DNA of 59,235 bases, from assembly GCA_017542915.1 (NCBI GenBank), contig JAFXWI010000024.1:1-59235 (forward strand). Reading direction: 5' to 3'. The notes below the pieces were generated by a model. The model saw only the letters and a list, made by a program, of their open reading frames with translations. It ran no database searches and was not told the DNA's origin. Within the stretch, counting starts at the first letter, position 1; each line of letters starts with the position of its first letter. Source of the DNA: Paludibacteraceae bacterium (lineage in GTDB: Bacteria; Bacteroidota; Bacteroidia; Bacteroidales; Paludibacteraceae). The position numbers were made by a program, and so were the translations under genes. Positions 33,067 to 41,762 of this stretch are shown one piece after another.

Positions 33067-36003
33067 ATGATTAGCATCATCGTACCCGTTTATAACGCCG
33101 CTTTGTTTCTTACGGATTGCGTGGATTCATTGCTCGGACAAACGACTATCGAGCCGCTGGAGATCATCCTGATTGATGATGGCAGCACGGATAATAGTCT
33201 GACGATTGCGCAGGCTTATGCCAAGAAGCACGCGGAGGATCCGCTTCGCAAAGTGGTCTTGCTCACGCAGCAACACTCCGGGCAATCTATCGCTCGAAAC
33301 TTAGGCATGCAAAAAGCCACCGGCGAGTATATCGCTTTCGTGGACTCGGACGACCGTCTTGCGCCGGATTGGTGTGACCGGCATCTCCATGCCATCAAAA
33401 ATGTGGATTATGTACAGAGCGGTTATCGCCGTACATCCGAAGGACAAACTAACTCGGGCTGGCATGTCGGTATTCGGCGTTTACCGATTCATCAGTACAG
33501 CTATACCTCGCCTTGTATGCGTCTCTACCGACGCAGCGCACTCAAGGACATTCGTTTCGAGGGCGGCATGATCTACGAAGATGTCCTTTTCTCTACGGAC
33601 CTTTGGTTGTCAAACCCCAAATATAAGCGCATCAACTACGCCGGTTATCTCTACACCAAGAATCCGAGTAGTACTACCGCCGTTCCTCATCCCGATGCGC
33701 AGAAACGTGTGTTAGAGGAACTCGAGAACCGCTTTGCCAACGCAACGACTTGGAAAGCGAAATGTATTCTTTGGCTCACCATGACCCGTCTACGTATTCA
33801 TTTTGTATTGGAAATGAGAAAGAAACTTGACCGCGACTTCGTCGCACCCAAACAAGCAGCAGTCCTGCTGATGGTAGCACTGTTCTCCGTGCTCAGTTAT
33901 CACCTTTCACCTGCCTCCGCGGCTACTTACTACGCCTCTCCGGACGGCACAGGAAATGGTTCGTTTGCTAACCCCTGTTCGTTCACCAGCGGACTGAAGA
34001 AACTGAGTCTCCCGGGAGACACGCTCTACCTCTTCAGCGGACAGTACAACCTGATGACCACCGATGTGAACAACCTCAACGGTAGTGCGACCAAGCGCAT
34101 CGTCATCTCCGGATACGAAGGGATTAACCGAAGTGGCAAGTATTCAGCTATTTTGGACTTCCGTCAAACAGCCTACGGAGATCGCGGGTTGCAGATCAAG
34201 AGTACTTGTTCGTTCCTGCACGTAAAGAACCTCACGCTCCGCTATTCGGGTAAGAACAACCTCATCAATTACGGCAGTAACTGCATCTTTGAAAACCTTG
34301 ATATATACGGATCTGCAGATACTGGATGCCAAATGAAGAATGGCGGCAACAACATCATCTTGAACGTGGACAGTCATGATAACTTTGACTACGAGACCAT
34401 GTCCGGTGCGACTGCCAATTTCGGCGGCAATGCAGATGGTTTTGCAGACAAGCAGTTTACCGGAGCAGGAAACCACTATATCGGTTGCCGCGCATGGAAC
34501 AACAGCGATGACGGCTGGGATTTCTTCCAACGCGTGAGTAGCAGCGAGACGGTCATTGAGAACTGCGTTTGCTATGCAAACGGTGCGCCGTATTACGACA
34601 TGAGCAATCATCCGCGTGCCTTAGGTGTGGACAAAGCTTGGTTTGACTCCAAAGTGGGTACTACGATGACAGATCGCTACGGAAATACCATTACTATCAC
34701 CCTTGCTCAGTTCCCTTGCCAAGGTAACGGAAACGGCTTTAAGATGGGCGGCGGTTATACGGATCATAAGATCATCGTTCACCACTGCCTTGCCGTCGGA
34801 AACTACGCGCGTGGTTTTGACCAAAACAACAACGGCGGTACGATGTGGATCTATAACAACTCCGCGTACGCCAACGCCTATAACTACGGCTTCACCACCG
34901 CTTATGGTACCAACACTATTCAGAACTGTATCAGTTTTGCGGGTAAGAACAGCGACAGTTACAAATCGAAGACCGTCGTGACGATTGACCATAATAGTTG
35001 GAATAGCGGCTACTCCGTTTCCAAGAATGATTTTCAATCTCTCGACACCTCACTTGTGCTCATGTATCGTACTTCGGACGGCAGTCTCTCAGAAACGAAT
35101 TTCATGCGTCTCGCGGAAAACTCGGCGCTTATTGATGCCGGTATAGATGTGAACATCGGCTATAACGGCGATGCGCCGGATCTTGGCTGTTTCGAGTCAC
35201 CGGGAGAGCATCATGATCCCGAGCCGGGAGGAGATACAGTTCCTTCCGTTCAACCGGAAGGCACTCATGCCGTTGCTTTTGTTACTATTCCGGGCTGCGC
35301 GGAAGATAAACCGCTGCTTCGATATCTCCGTACAAACGACAGCTTATGGATTGTGGAGACCGATGCAATGGACAATACGGTGGATTATAGCAGTTACGAA
35401 GTGATTGTTTTAGGCAGCAAACCGTCTTCCACTGCGTCGGGTTTCACTCCTCTCAAAGGATATGACGCTCCTATGGTTCTGCTCAAGCCTTGGTTGCTCA
35501 AATCCGGTGTATGGAGCTGGGGAACGGCTATCAACACACAGGATCTGAGTGTCAGCGTGGCAGAAGAGGAACATCCGCTTTTCCGCGGACTGACCATCAC
35601 CAACGGCGAATTGCAAGTCTTTAGTCAATGCAACACCAACGCCGTAACGGCTATCTCGGAATGGTCGATTACTGATCCTTCAAGTATCGTGACCTTAGGC
35701 TCTCCGGTTAGTGCCAGCGGTAACACTATCGCCGAACTACCGGCAGGACTGGATTGTAACGGAACTATCTTGCCCCAACGGATGATCATGATAGGCGTCT
35801 CCGAATACTCCACACAGTATCTCACGGCAGACGGAAAGAAACTCATCGAGAACGCTATTCTCTACCAACTCGGTGTGGACATGCCCTCAGGATTGAGCAA
35901 CACCAAATCGCAAATCACCAATTATAAATATTTCAAAGATGGTCAATTATTTATTCAAAGAGGTGAGCACACGTATGATGCGCGCGGTGCTCGTGTGCGT
36001 TAG
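33067..36003 (+). CDS. GT2 glycosyltransferase fused to a secreted PL9-like lyase
   Basis: A single 978-aa frame joins two unlike proteins. Residues 1-250 are a GT2 domain (IISIIVPVYNAA-like start, LIDDGSTDNS, and FVDSDDRLAP at 91-100). Residues 250-286 look like a complete signal peptide (MRKKLDRD..., hydrophobic core QAAVLLMVALFSVLSYHL, then SPASA). Residues 287-720 are a right-handed beta-helix resembling polysaccharide lyase family 9, with the calcium-site Asp pattern D457, D481, D482, D485 and Lys in NGNGFKMGG (K559). Residues 735-930 form a ThuA/amidotransferase-like domain, then a sorting-like tail (DGQLFIQRGEHTYDARGARV). An internal ATG at 33814 could start the lyase separately. Confidence 0.85.
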   Translation: MISIIVPVYNAALFLTDCVDSLLGQTTIEPLEIILIDDGSTDNSLTIAQAYAKKHAEDPLRKVVLLTQQHSGQSIARNLGMQKATGEYIAFVDSDDRLAPDWCDRHLHAIKNVDYVQSGYRRTSEGQTNSGWHVGIRRLPIHQYSYTSPCMRLYRRSALKDIRFEGGMIYEDVLFSTDLWLSNPKYKRINYAGYLYTKNPSSTTAVPHPDAQKRVLEELENRFANATTWKAKCILWLTMTRLRIHFVLEMRKKLDRDFVAPKQAAVLLMVALFSVLSYHLSPASAATYYASPDGTGNGSFANPCSFTSGLKKLSLPGDTLYLFSGQYNLMTTDVNNLNGSATKRIVISGYEGINRSGKYSAILDFRQTAYGDRGLQIKSTCSFLHVKNLTLRYSGKNNLINYGSNCIFENLDIYGSADTGCQMKNGGNNIILNVDSHDNFDYETMSGATANFGGNADGFADKQFTGAGNHYIGCRAWNNSDDGWDFFQRVSSSETVIENCVCYANGAPYYDMSNHPRALGVDKAWFDSKVGTTMTDRYGNTITITLAQFPCQGNGNGFKMGGGYTDHKIIVHHCLAVGNYARGFDQNNNGGTMWIYNNSAYANAYNYGFTTAYGTNTIQNCISFAGKNSDSYKSKTVVTIDHNSWNSGYSVSKNDFQSLDTSLVLMYRTSDGSLSETNFMRLAENSALIDAGIDVNIGYNGDAPDLGCFESPGEHHDPEPGGDTVPSVQPEGTHAVAFVTIPGCAEDKPLLRYLRTNDSLWIVETDAMDNTVDYSSYEVIVLGSKPSSTASGFTPLKGYDAPMVLLKPWLLKSGVWSWGTAINTQDLSVSVAEEEHPLFRGLTITNGELQVFSQCNTNAVTAISEWSITDPSSIVTLGSPVSASGNTIAELPAGLDCNGTILPQRMIMIGVSEYSTQYLTADGKKLIENAILYQLGVDMPSGLSNTKSQITNYKYFKDGQLFIQRGEHTYDARGARVR

Positions 36004-37690
36004 TCTCCTTTCGCCGTTCGCCACAAGTCTTTCGCCTTTATCGGCGCAAGACGCTCAGTATCAAGACATTCACTACACGTTGGATGACATCCGTCTGACA
36101 GCCGAAGTGGCGTCAAACCCCAAAGTGTCCGGGGAATTATTCATTCCCGAGACCATCACGGTGGGGCAAAACACATATACCGTCACCGCTATCGGGGACA
36201 AAGCGTTCAAGGGCTGCAAAGCACTCACTGCAGTAGTGTTGCCTAAGACCTTGGAACGCGTGTACCGCTCTGCTTTTGACGGAACGGGTATCATGCTCAA
36301 CAAGGAGAACTGGTCGGAAGGTTGCCTGTGGTTAGACAGCATCCTTATTGCTACGGACAAGACGATCAAACCGCGTTTTGTGGTTCCTGTCAGCACGCGT
36401 CTGATAGCAGCCGGCGCTTTTCAGGGCAATAAAGTGATCACCCGTGTGGATCTGCCTGACGGGCTGACACGCATTGACCATGAGACGTTCCGAGATTGCA
36501 AGAACCTACAGAAAGTGGTCATTCCTCTTTCCGTCACATCTATCGGCGAGGAGGTCTTCACCGGAAGCGGCATCTATGCCAATGAGAACAAATGGAAGAA
36601 AGGAGCACTGATCCTCGATGACTGTCTGGTTGCGACCAATAACACGCTGCCTGCGAAATATATCTTCAAGAACAAGATCCCTATTCGTCTGATTGCCGAA
36701 CGAGCTTTTGCGAACCGCAAGAACCTGCAAACGGTCACAATCCCCGCGTCCGTAACCGCTATTCCGACTGCCGCTTTCTATAACTGCGAGAATCTGGTGG
36801 ATGTCACTATTCCCGCGACTGTTCGCGAGGTCGGCAATTTCGCATTCTATAACTGCGGATTGCTCAAGTCGGCTACCCTTCCGAGCGAACTTCAATACCT
36901 CGGTATGGGTGTGTTCTACGGCTGTGTCAACCTCAAAGAACAAGTGCTGAGCAACCATCTGGAAGCTATCGGACAGGCAACATTCTTCATGTGCCGTGCT
37001 ATCAAACAGTTGACTTTGCCAAACCACCTCAAACGTATCGGAAACGGAGCTTTTGCCGGTTGCTCATCCTTAGAGGCTATCGACCTGCCTCAGACGCTTG
37101 AGTTCATGGGCGAACAGGCTTTTGCAGGATGCGCTGCACTGCGTAAGGTAGTCATTCCTACCGGAGTCAATTCGCTTCCTAAACAGGCTTTCCAAGGCTG
37201 CTCACACCTCTATCGCATCGACCTGCCGGACGGATTGTATGCTATCGGCGAAGAAGCACTTGACGGATGTATTGCGTTGGAGAAGATCAATATCCCTCGC
37301 TCTACTTTCCGTATCGGAGTACGTGCTTTTCATAACTGCCAGCAGTTACGTGGCATCGCTCTGGTGGATCACATCCACCTCATCGAGGAAGGCGCCTTCA
37401 TGGAGTGCAAACTGTTAGAGGACATCACCCTTCCTGCCTCGTTGCAGCAACTGGAGAAAGGCGCTTTTGCACAGTGCATCAGTCTGCGTACGCTTCGTCT
37501 GAATGCTTCGCTCAAGTCCATTGGAGACGGTGCTTTCTGTCAATGCCGCAGCCTAAGAGAGGTACAATGGAACGACTCCTTGCAGACCATCGGAGCGGAC
37601 GCTTTCTTGGAGTGTAAGAACCTCCGGGCTCCCGGTATCCCGTCGCACATCAGCGTCGGCAAAAACGCATTCAAAGGATGCAAAAACTAA
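35975..37690 (+). CDS. BspA-type leucine-rich-repeat surface protein
   Basis: A 571-aa secreted protein. The ATG at 35975 (or 35978) is chosen because it starts a signal peptide (RAVLVCVSLLSPFATSLSPLSA); the frame is open from 35939 but those codons lie inside the lyase gene. After about 60 residues come roughly twenty LRR_5 units of about 23 residues with the recurring AFxxC core (AFKGC, AFYNC, AFAGC, AFQGC, AFHNC, AFLEC). Such proteins bind host or partner-cell surfaces in Bacteroidales. It overlaps the end of the lyase gene by about 29 nt. No C-terminal sorting tail is visible. Confidence 0.88.
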   Translation: MMRAVLVCVSLLSPFATSLSPLSAQDAQYQDIHYTLDDIRLTAEVASNPKVSGELFIPETITVGQNTYTVTAIGDKAFKGCKALTAVVLPKTLERVYRSAFDGTGIMLNKENWSEGCLWLDSILIATDKTIKPRFVVPVSTRLIAAGAFQGNKVITRVDLPDGLTRIDHETFRDCKNLQKVVIPLSVTSIGEEVFTGSGIYANENKWKKGALILDDCLVATNNTLPAKYIFKNKIPIRLIAERAFANRKNLQTVTIPASVTAIPTAAFYNCENLVDVTIPATVREVGNFAFYNCGLLKSATLPSELQYLGMGVFYGCVNLKEQVLSNHLEAIGQATFFMCRAIKQLTLPNHLKRIGNGAFAGCSSLEAIDLPQTLEFMGEQAFAGCAALRKVVIPTGVNSLPKQAFQGCSHLYRIDLPDGLYAIGEEALDGCIALEKINIPRSTFRIGVRAFHNCQQLRGIALVDHIHLIEEGAFMECKLLEDITLPASLQQLEKGAFAQCISLRTLRLNASLKSIGDGAFCQCRSLREVQWNDSLQTIGADAFLECKNLRAPGIPSHISVGKNAFKGCKN

Positions 37691-37737
37691 AACGTATCTA
37701 TAAATAAACAGTATATTGGCTTAAAAATTTCGTAACA

Positions 37738-39027
37738 ATGAATCGAGATGTAGAGATTTTTGACGTCATTCGCCGTGAGCGGGAACGTCAGACAAAAGGC
37801 ATTGAGCTGATTGCAAGCGAGAATTTCGTGAGTGATCAAGTGATGGAAGCGATGGGTAGCGTGCTGACTAACAAGTACGCAGAGGGTTATCCCGGACATC
37901 GCTATTATGGTGGATGCGAGGTGGTAGATATTGCCGAGAATATCGCTCGTGACCGGTTGAAGAAACTATACGACGCAGAATATGTGAATGTTCAGCCTCA
38001 CAGCGGTGCGCAAGCGAATATGGCTGTTTTTATGGCGTGTCTGCATGCAGGCGACACCTTCATGGGCTTGAACCTGAGTCATGGTGGTCACCTGAGTCAC
38101 GGTTCGGCAGTGAACTTCTCCGGTCTGATGTTCAACGCTATCGGCTACGATTTGGATCCCGAGACAGGACGTGTGAACTACGATGATTTGGAGCTGAAAG
38201 CACGCACCCATAAGCCGAAACTGATCATCGCGGGTGCGAGTGCTTATAGCCGAGAATGGGATTACGCACGTATTCGCCGCGTTGCGGATGAGATAGGTGC
38301 GCTCTTCATGGTCGATATGGCTCACCCTGCCGGTCTGATTGCTGCAGGTCTGCTCGAAAACCCCTTGAAGTACGCACACATCGTAACCAGTACGACCCAT
38401 AAGACGCTTCGTGGTCCGCGAGGAGGTGTCATTCTGATGGGTAAGGACTTCGATAATCCTTGGGGCAAGACCACTCCGAAAGGCGAGATCAAGAAGATGA
38501 GTGCTCTACTCGACTCTGCGGTCTTCCCGGGTACACAAGGTGGACCGTTGGAGCACGTGATTGCAGCTAAAGCGGTTGCTTTTGGCGAGGCGTTGACGGA
38601 AGAGTTCAAACTCTATCAGCAGCAAGTCAAGAAGAATGCAGCCGTCATGGCACAAGCGTTCATCGATAAAGGCTATAAAGTGATCAGCGGCGGAACGGAC
38701 AACCACTCCATGCTTATTGACCTGCGTACCAAGTATCCGGAGTTGACCGGCAAAGTAGCGGAACAAGCTTTGGTGAGCGCGGATATCACGACGAATAAGA
38801 ATATGGTTCCGTACGACAGTCGCTCTGCGTTCCAGACCAGCGGTTTGCGTTTCGGCACACCGGCTATCACCACACGTGGTTTGAAGGAAGACAAGATGGA
38901 ATGGATTGTGGAACTGATCGACCGCGTTCTGAGAGACGTGCAGACCAACGATGCACAGCGTACCATTGAGGCGGTACGAGAGGAAGTGAATCGAGAGATG
39001 ACTCAACATCCTTTGTTTGCATGGTAA
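37738..39027 (+). CDS. glyA: Serine hydroxymethyltransferase
   Basis: A 429-aa PLP enzyme that interconverts serine and glycine while charging tetrahydrofolate with a one-carbon unit. Motifs: [19 protein letters not shown] (about 21-39), [15 protein letters not shown] (about 48-62), and the PLP-lysine segment [15 protein letters not shown] (about 215-229, Lys about 221). Length is normal. The stop codon is the first part of a 16-nt duplication, followed by a strong terminator shared with the converging AraC gene. Confidence 0.98.
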   Translation: MNRDVEIFDVIRRERERQTKGIELIASENFVSDQVMEAMGSVLTNKYAEGYPGHRYYGGCEVVDIAENIARDRLKKLYDAEYVNVQPHSGAQANMAVFMACLHAGDTFMGLNLSHGGHLSHGSAVNFSGLMFNAIGYDLDPETGRVNYDDLELKARTHKPKLIIAGASAYSREWDYARIRRVADEIGALFMVDMAHPAGLIAAGLLENPLKYAHIVTSTTHKTLRGPRGGVILMGKDFDNPWGKTTPKGEIKKMSALLDSAVFPGTQGGPLEHVIAAKAVAFGEALTEEFKLYQQQVKKNAAVMAQAFIDKGYKVISGGTDNHSMLIDLRTKYPELTGKVAEQALVSADITTNKNMVPYDSRSAFQTSGLRFGTPAITTRGLKEDKMEWIVELIDRVLRDVQTNDAQRTIEAVREEVNREMTQHPLFAW

Positions 39028-39056
39028 AGAAAAGGAAAGGTAAAGAAAAGGAAAGG
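39025..39056. repeat. 16-nt tandem duplication over the glyA stop
   Basis: Two identical copies of TAAAGAAAAGGAAAGG; the first three bases are the glyA stop codon. Confidence 0.9.
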
Positions 39057-39078
39057 CAGCCGAGCAGCTGCCTTTCTT
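39049..39078. terminator. Intrinsic terminator between glyA and the AraC-family gene
   Basis: A 10-bp perfect stem (39051-39060 with 39067-39076: GAAAGGCAGC / GCTGCCTTTC), extended by two further pairs, with a 6-nt loop. It lies between converging genes and has A/G-rich and T/C-rich arms, so it may serve both. Confidence 0.75.
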
Positions 39079-39099
39079 ATGTCTCTTGCTTAATCCTTA

Positions 39100-39957
39100 T
39101 TACGCTTCCTTCATCTTACGGAAATGGTTTGGAGTCATACCGGTATGTTTCTTGGTATATTGGCAGAAGAAACTGGCGTTCGGGAACTCCATCACACGCG
39201 CTATCTCACGGATAGGTAAAGTCGTTTTGCGCAGATAGTTCTTGAGCTCGGTAACCGTCACTTCGGCAATCCATTCGCTCGCAGAACGTCCGCTACGCTC
39301 TTTGCAGATCTCGGACAGATACTTCGGCGTGATATTGAGCTGCTTAGCAAACCATTGTACCTCTCTCATATGCGGATGCTCACGCAGCAAATGCGTGAAG
39401 GCATGGAAGGTATAATCGCTCGAGTTCACCGACTGACGCTCTACATCCAATTCACCAAACACCAAGGTCTTATCCAGATAATTGAGCAACTCCATGGTAG
39501 CGCCACGAGCAATCAACATCAATATCTGACGACGGTAGTCCGACTGCTTATCCTGCAGCTGCAACTCCAACAAATGGAAATACGTGCGGCAGAACTCAAC
39601 GGATATCTCGTTCAAATGGAAAATAGGATGCGCCTTGAGGTACTCCTGCTTCTGCCACCAACGCGGTTCCACACGCATATGATCAAACATCAGCTCCTCA
39701 TACAGGGAAATCGGGATAGATACCTGCATAAACTCAAAATCATCGGACCATTTGAACGGTCCCTTCTCCGTCGCATAAGGCACACGAACAAACACATCAT
39801 TCGTGTCAATGCGAATCATCTCACCACGATAGGAAACATCTATGTGACCTTTGGTGCATAAAAGAACGGTCGTAGAGGTGTCAAAACGTGTGTCTCGGCA
39901 CTTTTCAAAACCCTCCATCTCATCCGTCAAAAAAATAGAATCAGTAAATAGAGTCAT
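39100..39957 (-). CDS. AraC-family transcriptional regulator
   Basis: A 285-aa regulator with a cupin-like N-terminal sensor domain (about 1-180; RFDTSTTVLLCTKGHIDVSYRGEM) and a C-terminal AraC double helix-turn-helix (about 185-285). The second helix-turn-helix shows PIREIARVMEFPNASFFCQYTKKHTGMTPNHFRK, given here in part, ending in the family GMTPxxFR motif. It is divergent from the DUF4837 lipoprotein gene; the two promoters are back to back. The ligand is unknown. Confidence 0.93.
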   Translation of the reverse strand: MTLFTDSIFLTDEMEGFEKCRDTRFDTSTTVLLCTKGHIDVSYRGEMIRIDTNDVFVRVPYATEKGPFKWSDDFEFMQVSIPISLYEELMFDHMRVEPRWWQKQEYLKAHPIFHLNEISVEFCRTYFHLLELQLQDKQSDYRRQILMLIARGATMELLNYLDKTLVFGELDVERQSVNSSDYTFHAFTHLLREHPHMREVQWFAKQLNITPKYLSEICKERSGRSASEWIAEVTVTELKNYLRKTTLPIREIARVMEFPNASFFCQYTKKHTGMTPNHFRKMKEA

Positions 39958-39980
39958 GGCATTATTTGTTATTTCGGTCG

Positions 39981-40012
39981 CAAAGTTACAGATTTTTTTT
40001 TATATATGCAAA
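39981..40012 (-). promoter_or_regulatory. Bacteroidota-type promoter for the AraC-family gene
   Basis: Minus-strand TTTG (40012-40009), a 20-nt spacer and TAACTTTG (39988-39981). The ATG at 39957 follows after a leader of about 18 nt. Confidence 0.8.
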
Positions 40013-40027
40013 TTTTTGGCAAATATT

Positions 40028-40059
40028 TTTGCACATTTCGTTTTTTTTTATTAACTTTG
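40028..40059 (+). promoter_or_regulatory. Bacteroidota-type promoter for the DUF4837 gene
   Basis: TTTG (40028-40031), a 20-nt spacer and TAACTTTG (40052-40059). The ATG is at 40082. The -33 boxes of this and the AraC promoter are 15 nt apart. Confidence 0.82.
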
Positions 40060-40081
40060 CACCCAAATTAAACATGAGATT

Positions 40082-41116
40082 ATGAAAAAGGGTTTATTTT
40101 TACTCATTTGTACGGCTGCTTTTCTCTGTGCATGCACAAGCAGCCATGAGCGTTTGCTGACCTCAGCAACCGGTAGTATTTATGAATGTTTGGTGGTCTC
40201 GCCAAATAGTACGGAAATCAAGGAGGCTGTCTGCGCTACCATGGGAGCAGATATGTATGGTTTGCCGCAAATGGAAGCTACGTTTACCGTGACGCATGTG
40301 CCCACGGTCTCGTTTGATGATTTTCTCAAATCGACGAGGAACATCCTCTTAGCGGATATCAACGAGCATAAGTACACCCAAGTCAAAGTGCTCAAGAGCC
40401 GCAATGTATGGTCTCAACCGCAGGCGATGATCCGTATTCAGGCGCCGAGTGACGAAGCCTTCTTAGCCTATTGGCAGACCAACGGAGAAGCTATCCGGGA
40501 GTGGTTTGTACAGGAGGAGTTAGCCCGTCAGCTCAGTTTCTACCGTGCCAACACCAATAAGGAAGCGCGCGCGATACTCAATAAACAAGGCTACGACATG
40601 CTCATCCCAGAGGACTTCATGCTCATCAAAAATGAAGAGATAACCATTTCCGATGACCAAAAGGTCAATGTTCTTTGGTGTTGCAACAACAAAGGTCCGA
40701 TGCGTAAGGATGTGCTCGTTTACAGCTATCCGTACACCGCTCAGGAGCAGTTCAGCAACGAGTCGATCGTTGCCATGCGCAATGAAGTGCTCGGTCGAAT
40801 CGTTACGGCACAAGTGCCCGGAAGCCATATGGGCACAGAGTACAAACATTTTCCGCCGGTCAGCCGTTCTGTAGCGGCTTTGCGCGACTCTGTGGGAGGA
40901 TTCTACGCGATAGAGACTCGCGGTTTATGGAAGATGCTCGACGGAGAAGCAATGGGCGGTCCGTTTGTGAGCCTTACCCGCTTGGATCCTGTGAATGCAC
41001 GCGTAGTGACCGCAGAAGCATTCCTTTTCGCTGCCGGTCAGAAGAAACGCAATGCCTTGCGCCAATTGGAAGCGATCCTCTACTCTTTCGAGACACCGGA
41101 TGAGCGCCAGAGGTAA
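40082..41116 (+). CDS. DUF4837 lipoprotein
   Basis: A 344-aa lipoprotein (lipobox FLCACTSS, Cys about 18) of the DUF4837 family, found almost only in Bacteroidota. Recognisable segments are LTSATGSIYECLVV near the N-terminus, WSQPQAMIRIQAPSDEAF (about 120), GYDMLIPEDFMLIKN (about 168) and ETRGLWKMLDGEAMGGPFVS (about 279). The function is unknown; the protein is predicted in the periplasm, anchored to a membrane. Its 3' end overlaps the converging pnuC gene by 37 nt. Confidence 0.9.
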   Translation: MKKGLFLLICTAAFLCACTSSHERLLTSATGSIYECLVVSPNSTEIKEAVCATMGADMYGLPQMEATFTVTHVPTVSFDDFLKSTRNILLADINEHKYTQVKVLKSRNVWSQPQAMIRIQAPSDEAFLAYWQTNGEAIREWFVQEELARQLSFYRANTNKEARAILNKQGYDMLIPEDFMLIKNEEITISDDQKVNVLWCCNNKGPMRKDVLVYSYPYTAQEQFSNESIVAMRNEVLGRIVTAQVPGSHMGTEYKHFPPVSRSVAALRDSVGGFYAIETRGLWKMLDGEAMGGPFVSLTRLDPVNARVVTAEAFLFAAGQKKRNALRQLEAILYSFETPDERQR

Positions 41117-41751
41117 AATCCGTACACGCAGTTAGCTGTCCAGAAGGCGTACTGCGCTGTCATACAGCCGTCTCCGGCTCGTACCCAAAGCACTACGCCC
41201 AACACATCGACAGCAAGCCACATCAACCAATGCTCGCGCAAACCGAGTATCATCAATACCTGCCCTACAAGAGCAGGTATTGTTGTAAAGGCATCTAAAT
41301 AGGGCTGCGTGTCATTCGTCCAATAGGACAAACCCCACCCTGTCAGCCAAGAACCGACAATCGTAGCTATACTGATAAGCACGGTCTTCATAACAGGCAG
41401 GCAGCGGATAGTGAGTGTATGGTCGGTCTCGTCCAAATGCCGACGCCACACAAAGACACCATAGACCATCGTCAGCAGATAATAGCTATTGATAGCTATA
41501 CCTCCGTAAAAACGCTGTTGCACACAGAGCCATAAGTAAATACCCACCTGTCCGAAGCCAAAGAGGTACATCCATATATTGCGCTGTGCAGTCAGCCACA
41601 CGGAGCACACGCCCAGACACCCACAGACAAAACTGAGTGTCGATTGATACACATCGAAATCGGGCAGATACCAAGTCACGGCAAAAACAACCGCCTGAAT
41701 AAGCAGTCCCAACGACACAAAACAATAGTCAAACCACTTCGATTTCAGCAT
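41080..41751 (-). CDS. pnuC: PnuC-family nicotinamide riboside (vitamin) transporter
   Basis: A 223-aa membrane protein with about seven helices, of the PnuC family of facilitators for vitamin precursors. Family marks are RNIWMYLFGFGQVGIYLW (about 62-79), NSYYLLTMVYGVFVWRR (about 94-110) and the C-terminal WLAVDVLGVVLW with YAFWTANCVYGFYLWR. The ATG at 41751 is used; an earlier frame start at 41841 lies inside the upstream gene. No TPP element can fit in the 11-nt spacer and no thiamine gene is adjacent, so nicotinamide riboside is the default substrate. Convergent overlap with the DUF4837 gene. Confidence 0.9.
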   Translation of the reverse strand: MLKSKWFDYCFVSLGLLIQAVVFAVTWYLPDFDVYQSTLSFVCGCLGVCSVWLTAQRNIWMYLFGFGQVGIYLWLCVQQRFYGGIAINSYYLLTMVYGVFVWRRHLDETDHTLTIRCLPVMKTVLISIATIVGSWLTGWGLSYWTNDTQPYLDAFTTIPALVGQVLMILGLREHWLMWLAVDVLGVVLWVRAGDGCMTAQYAFWTANCVYGFYLWRSSGVSKE

Positions 41752-41762
41752 CTTGGTCTCGT

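Noticed and set aside
41752..41762. TPP riboswitch upstream of pnuC
   Set aside because: The spacer is only 11 nt and the gene is cotranscribed with the upstream lipoprotein.
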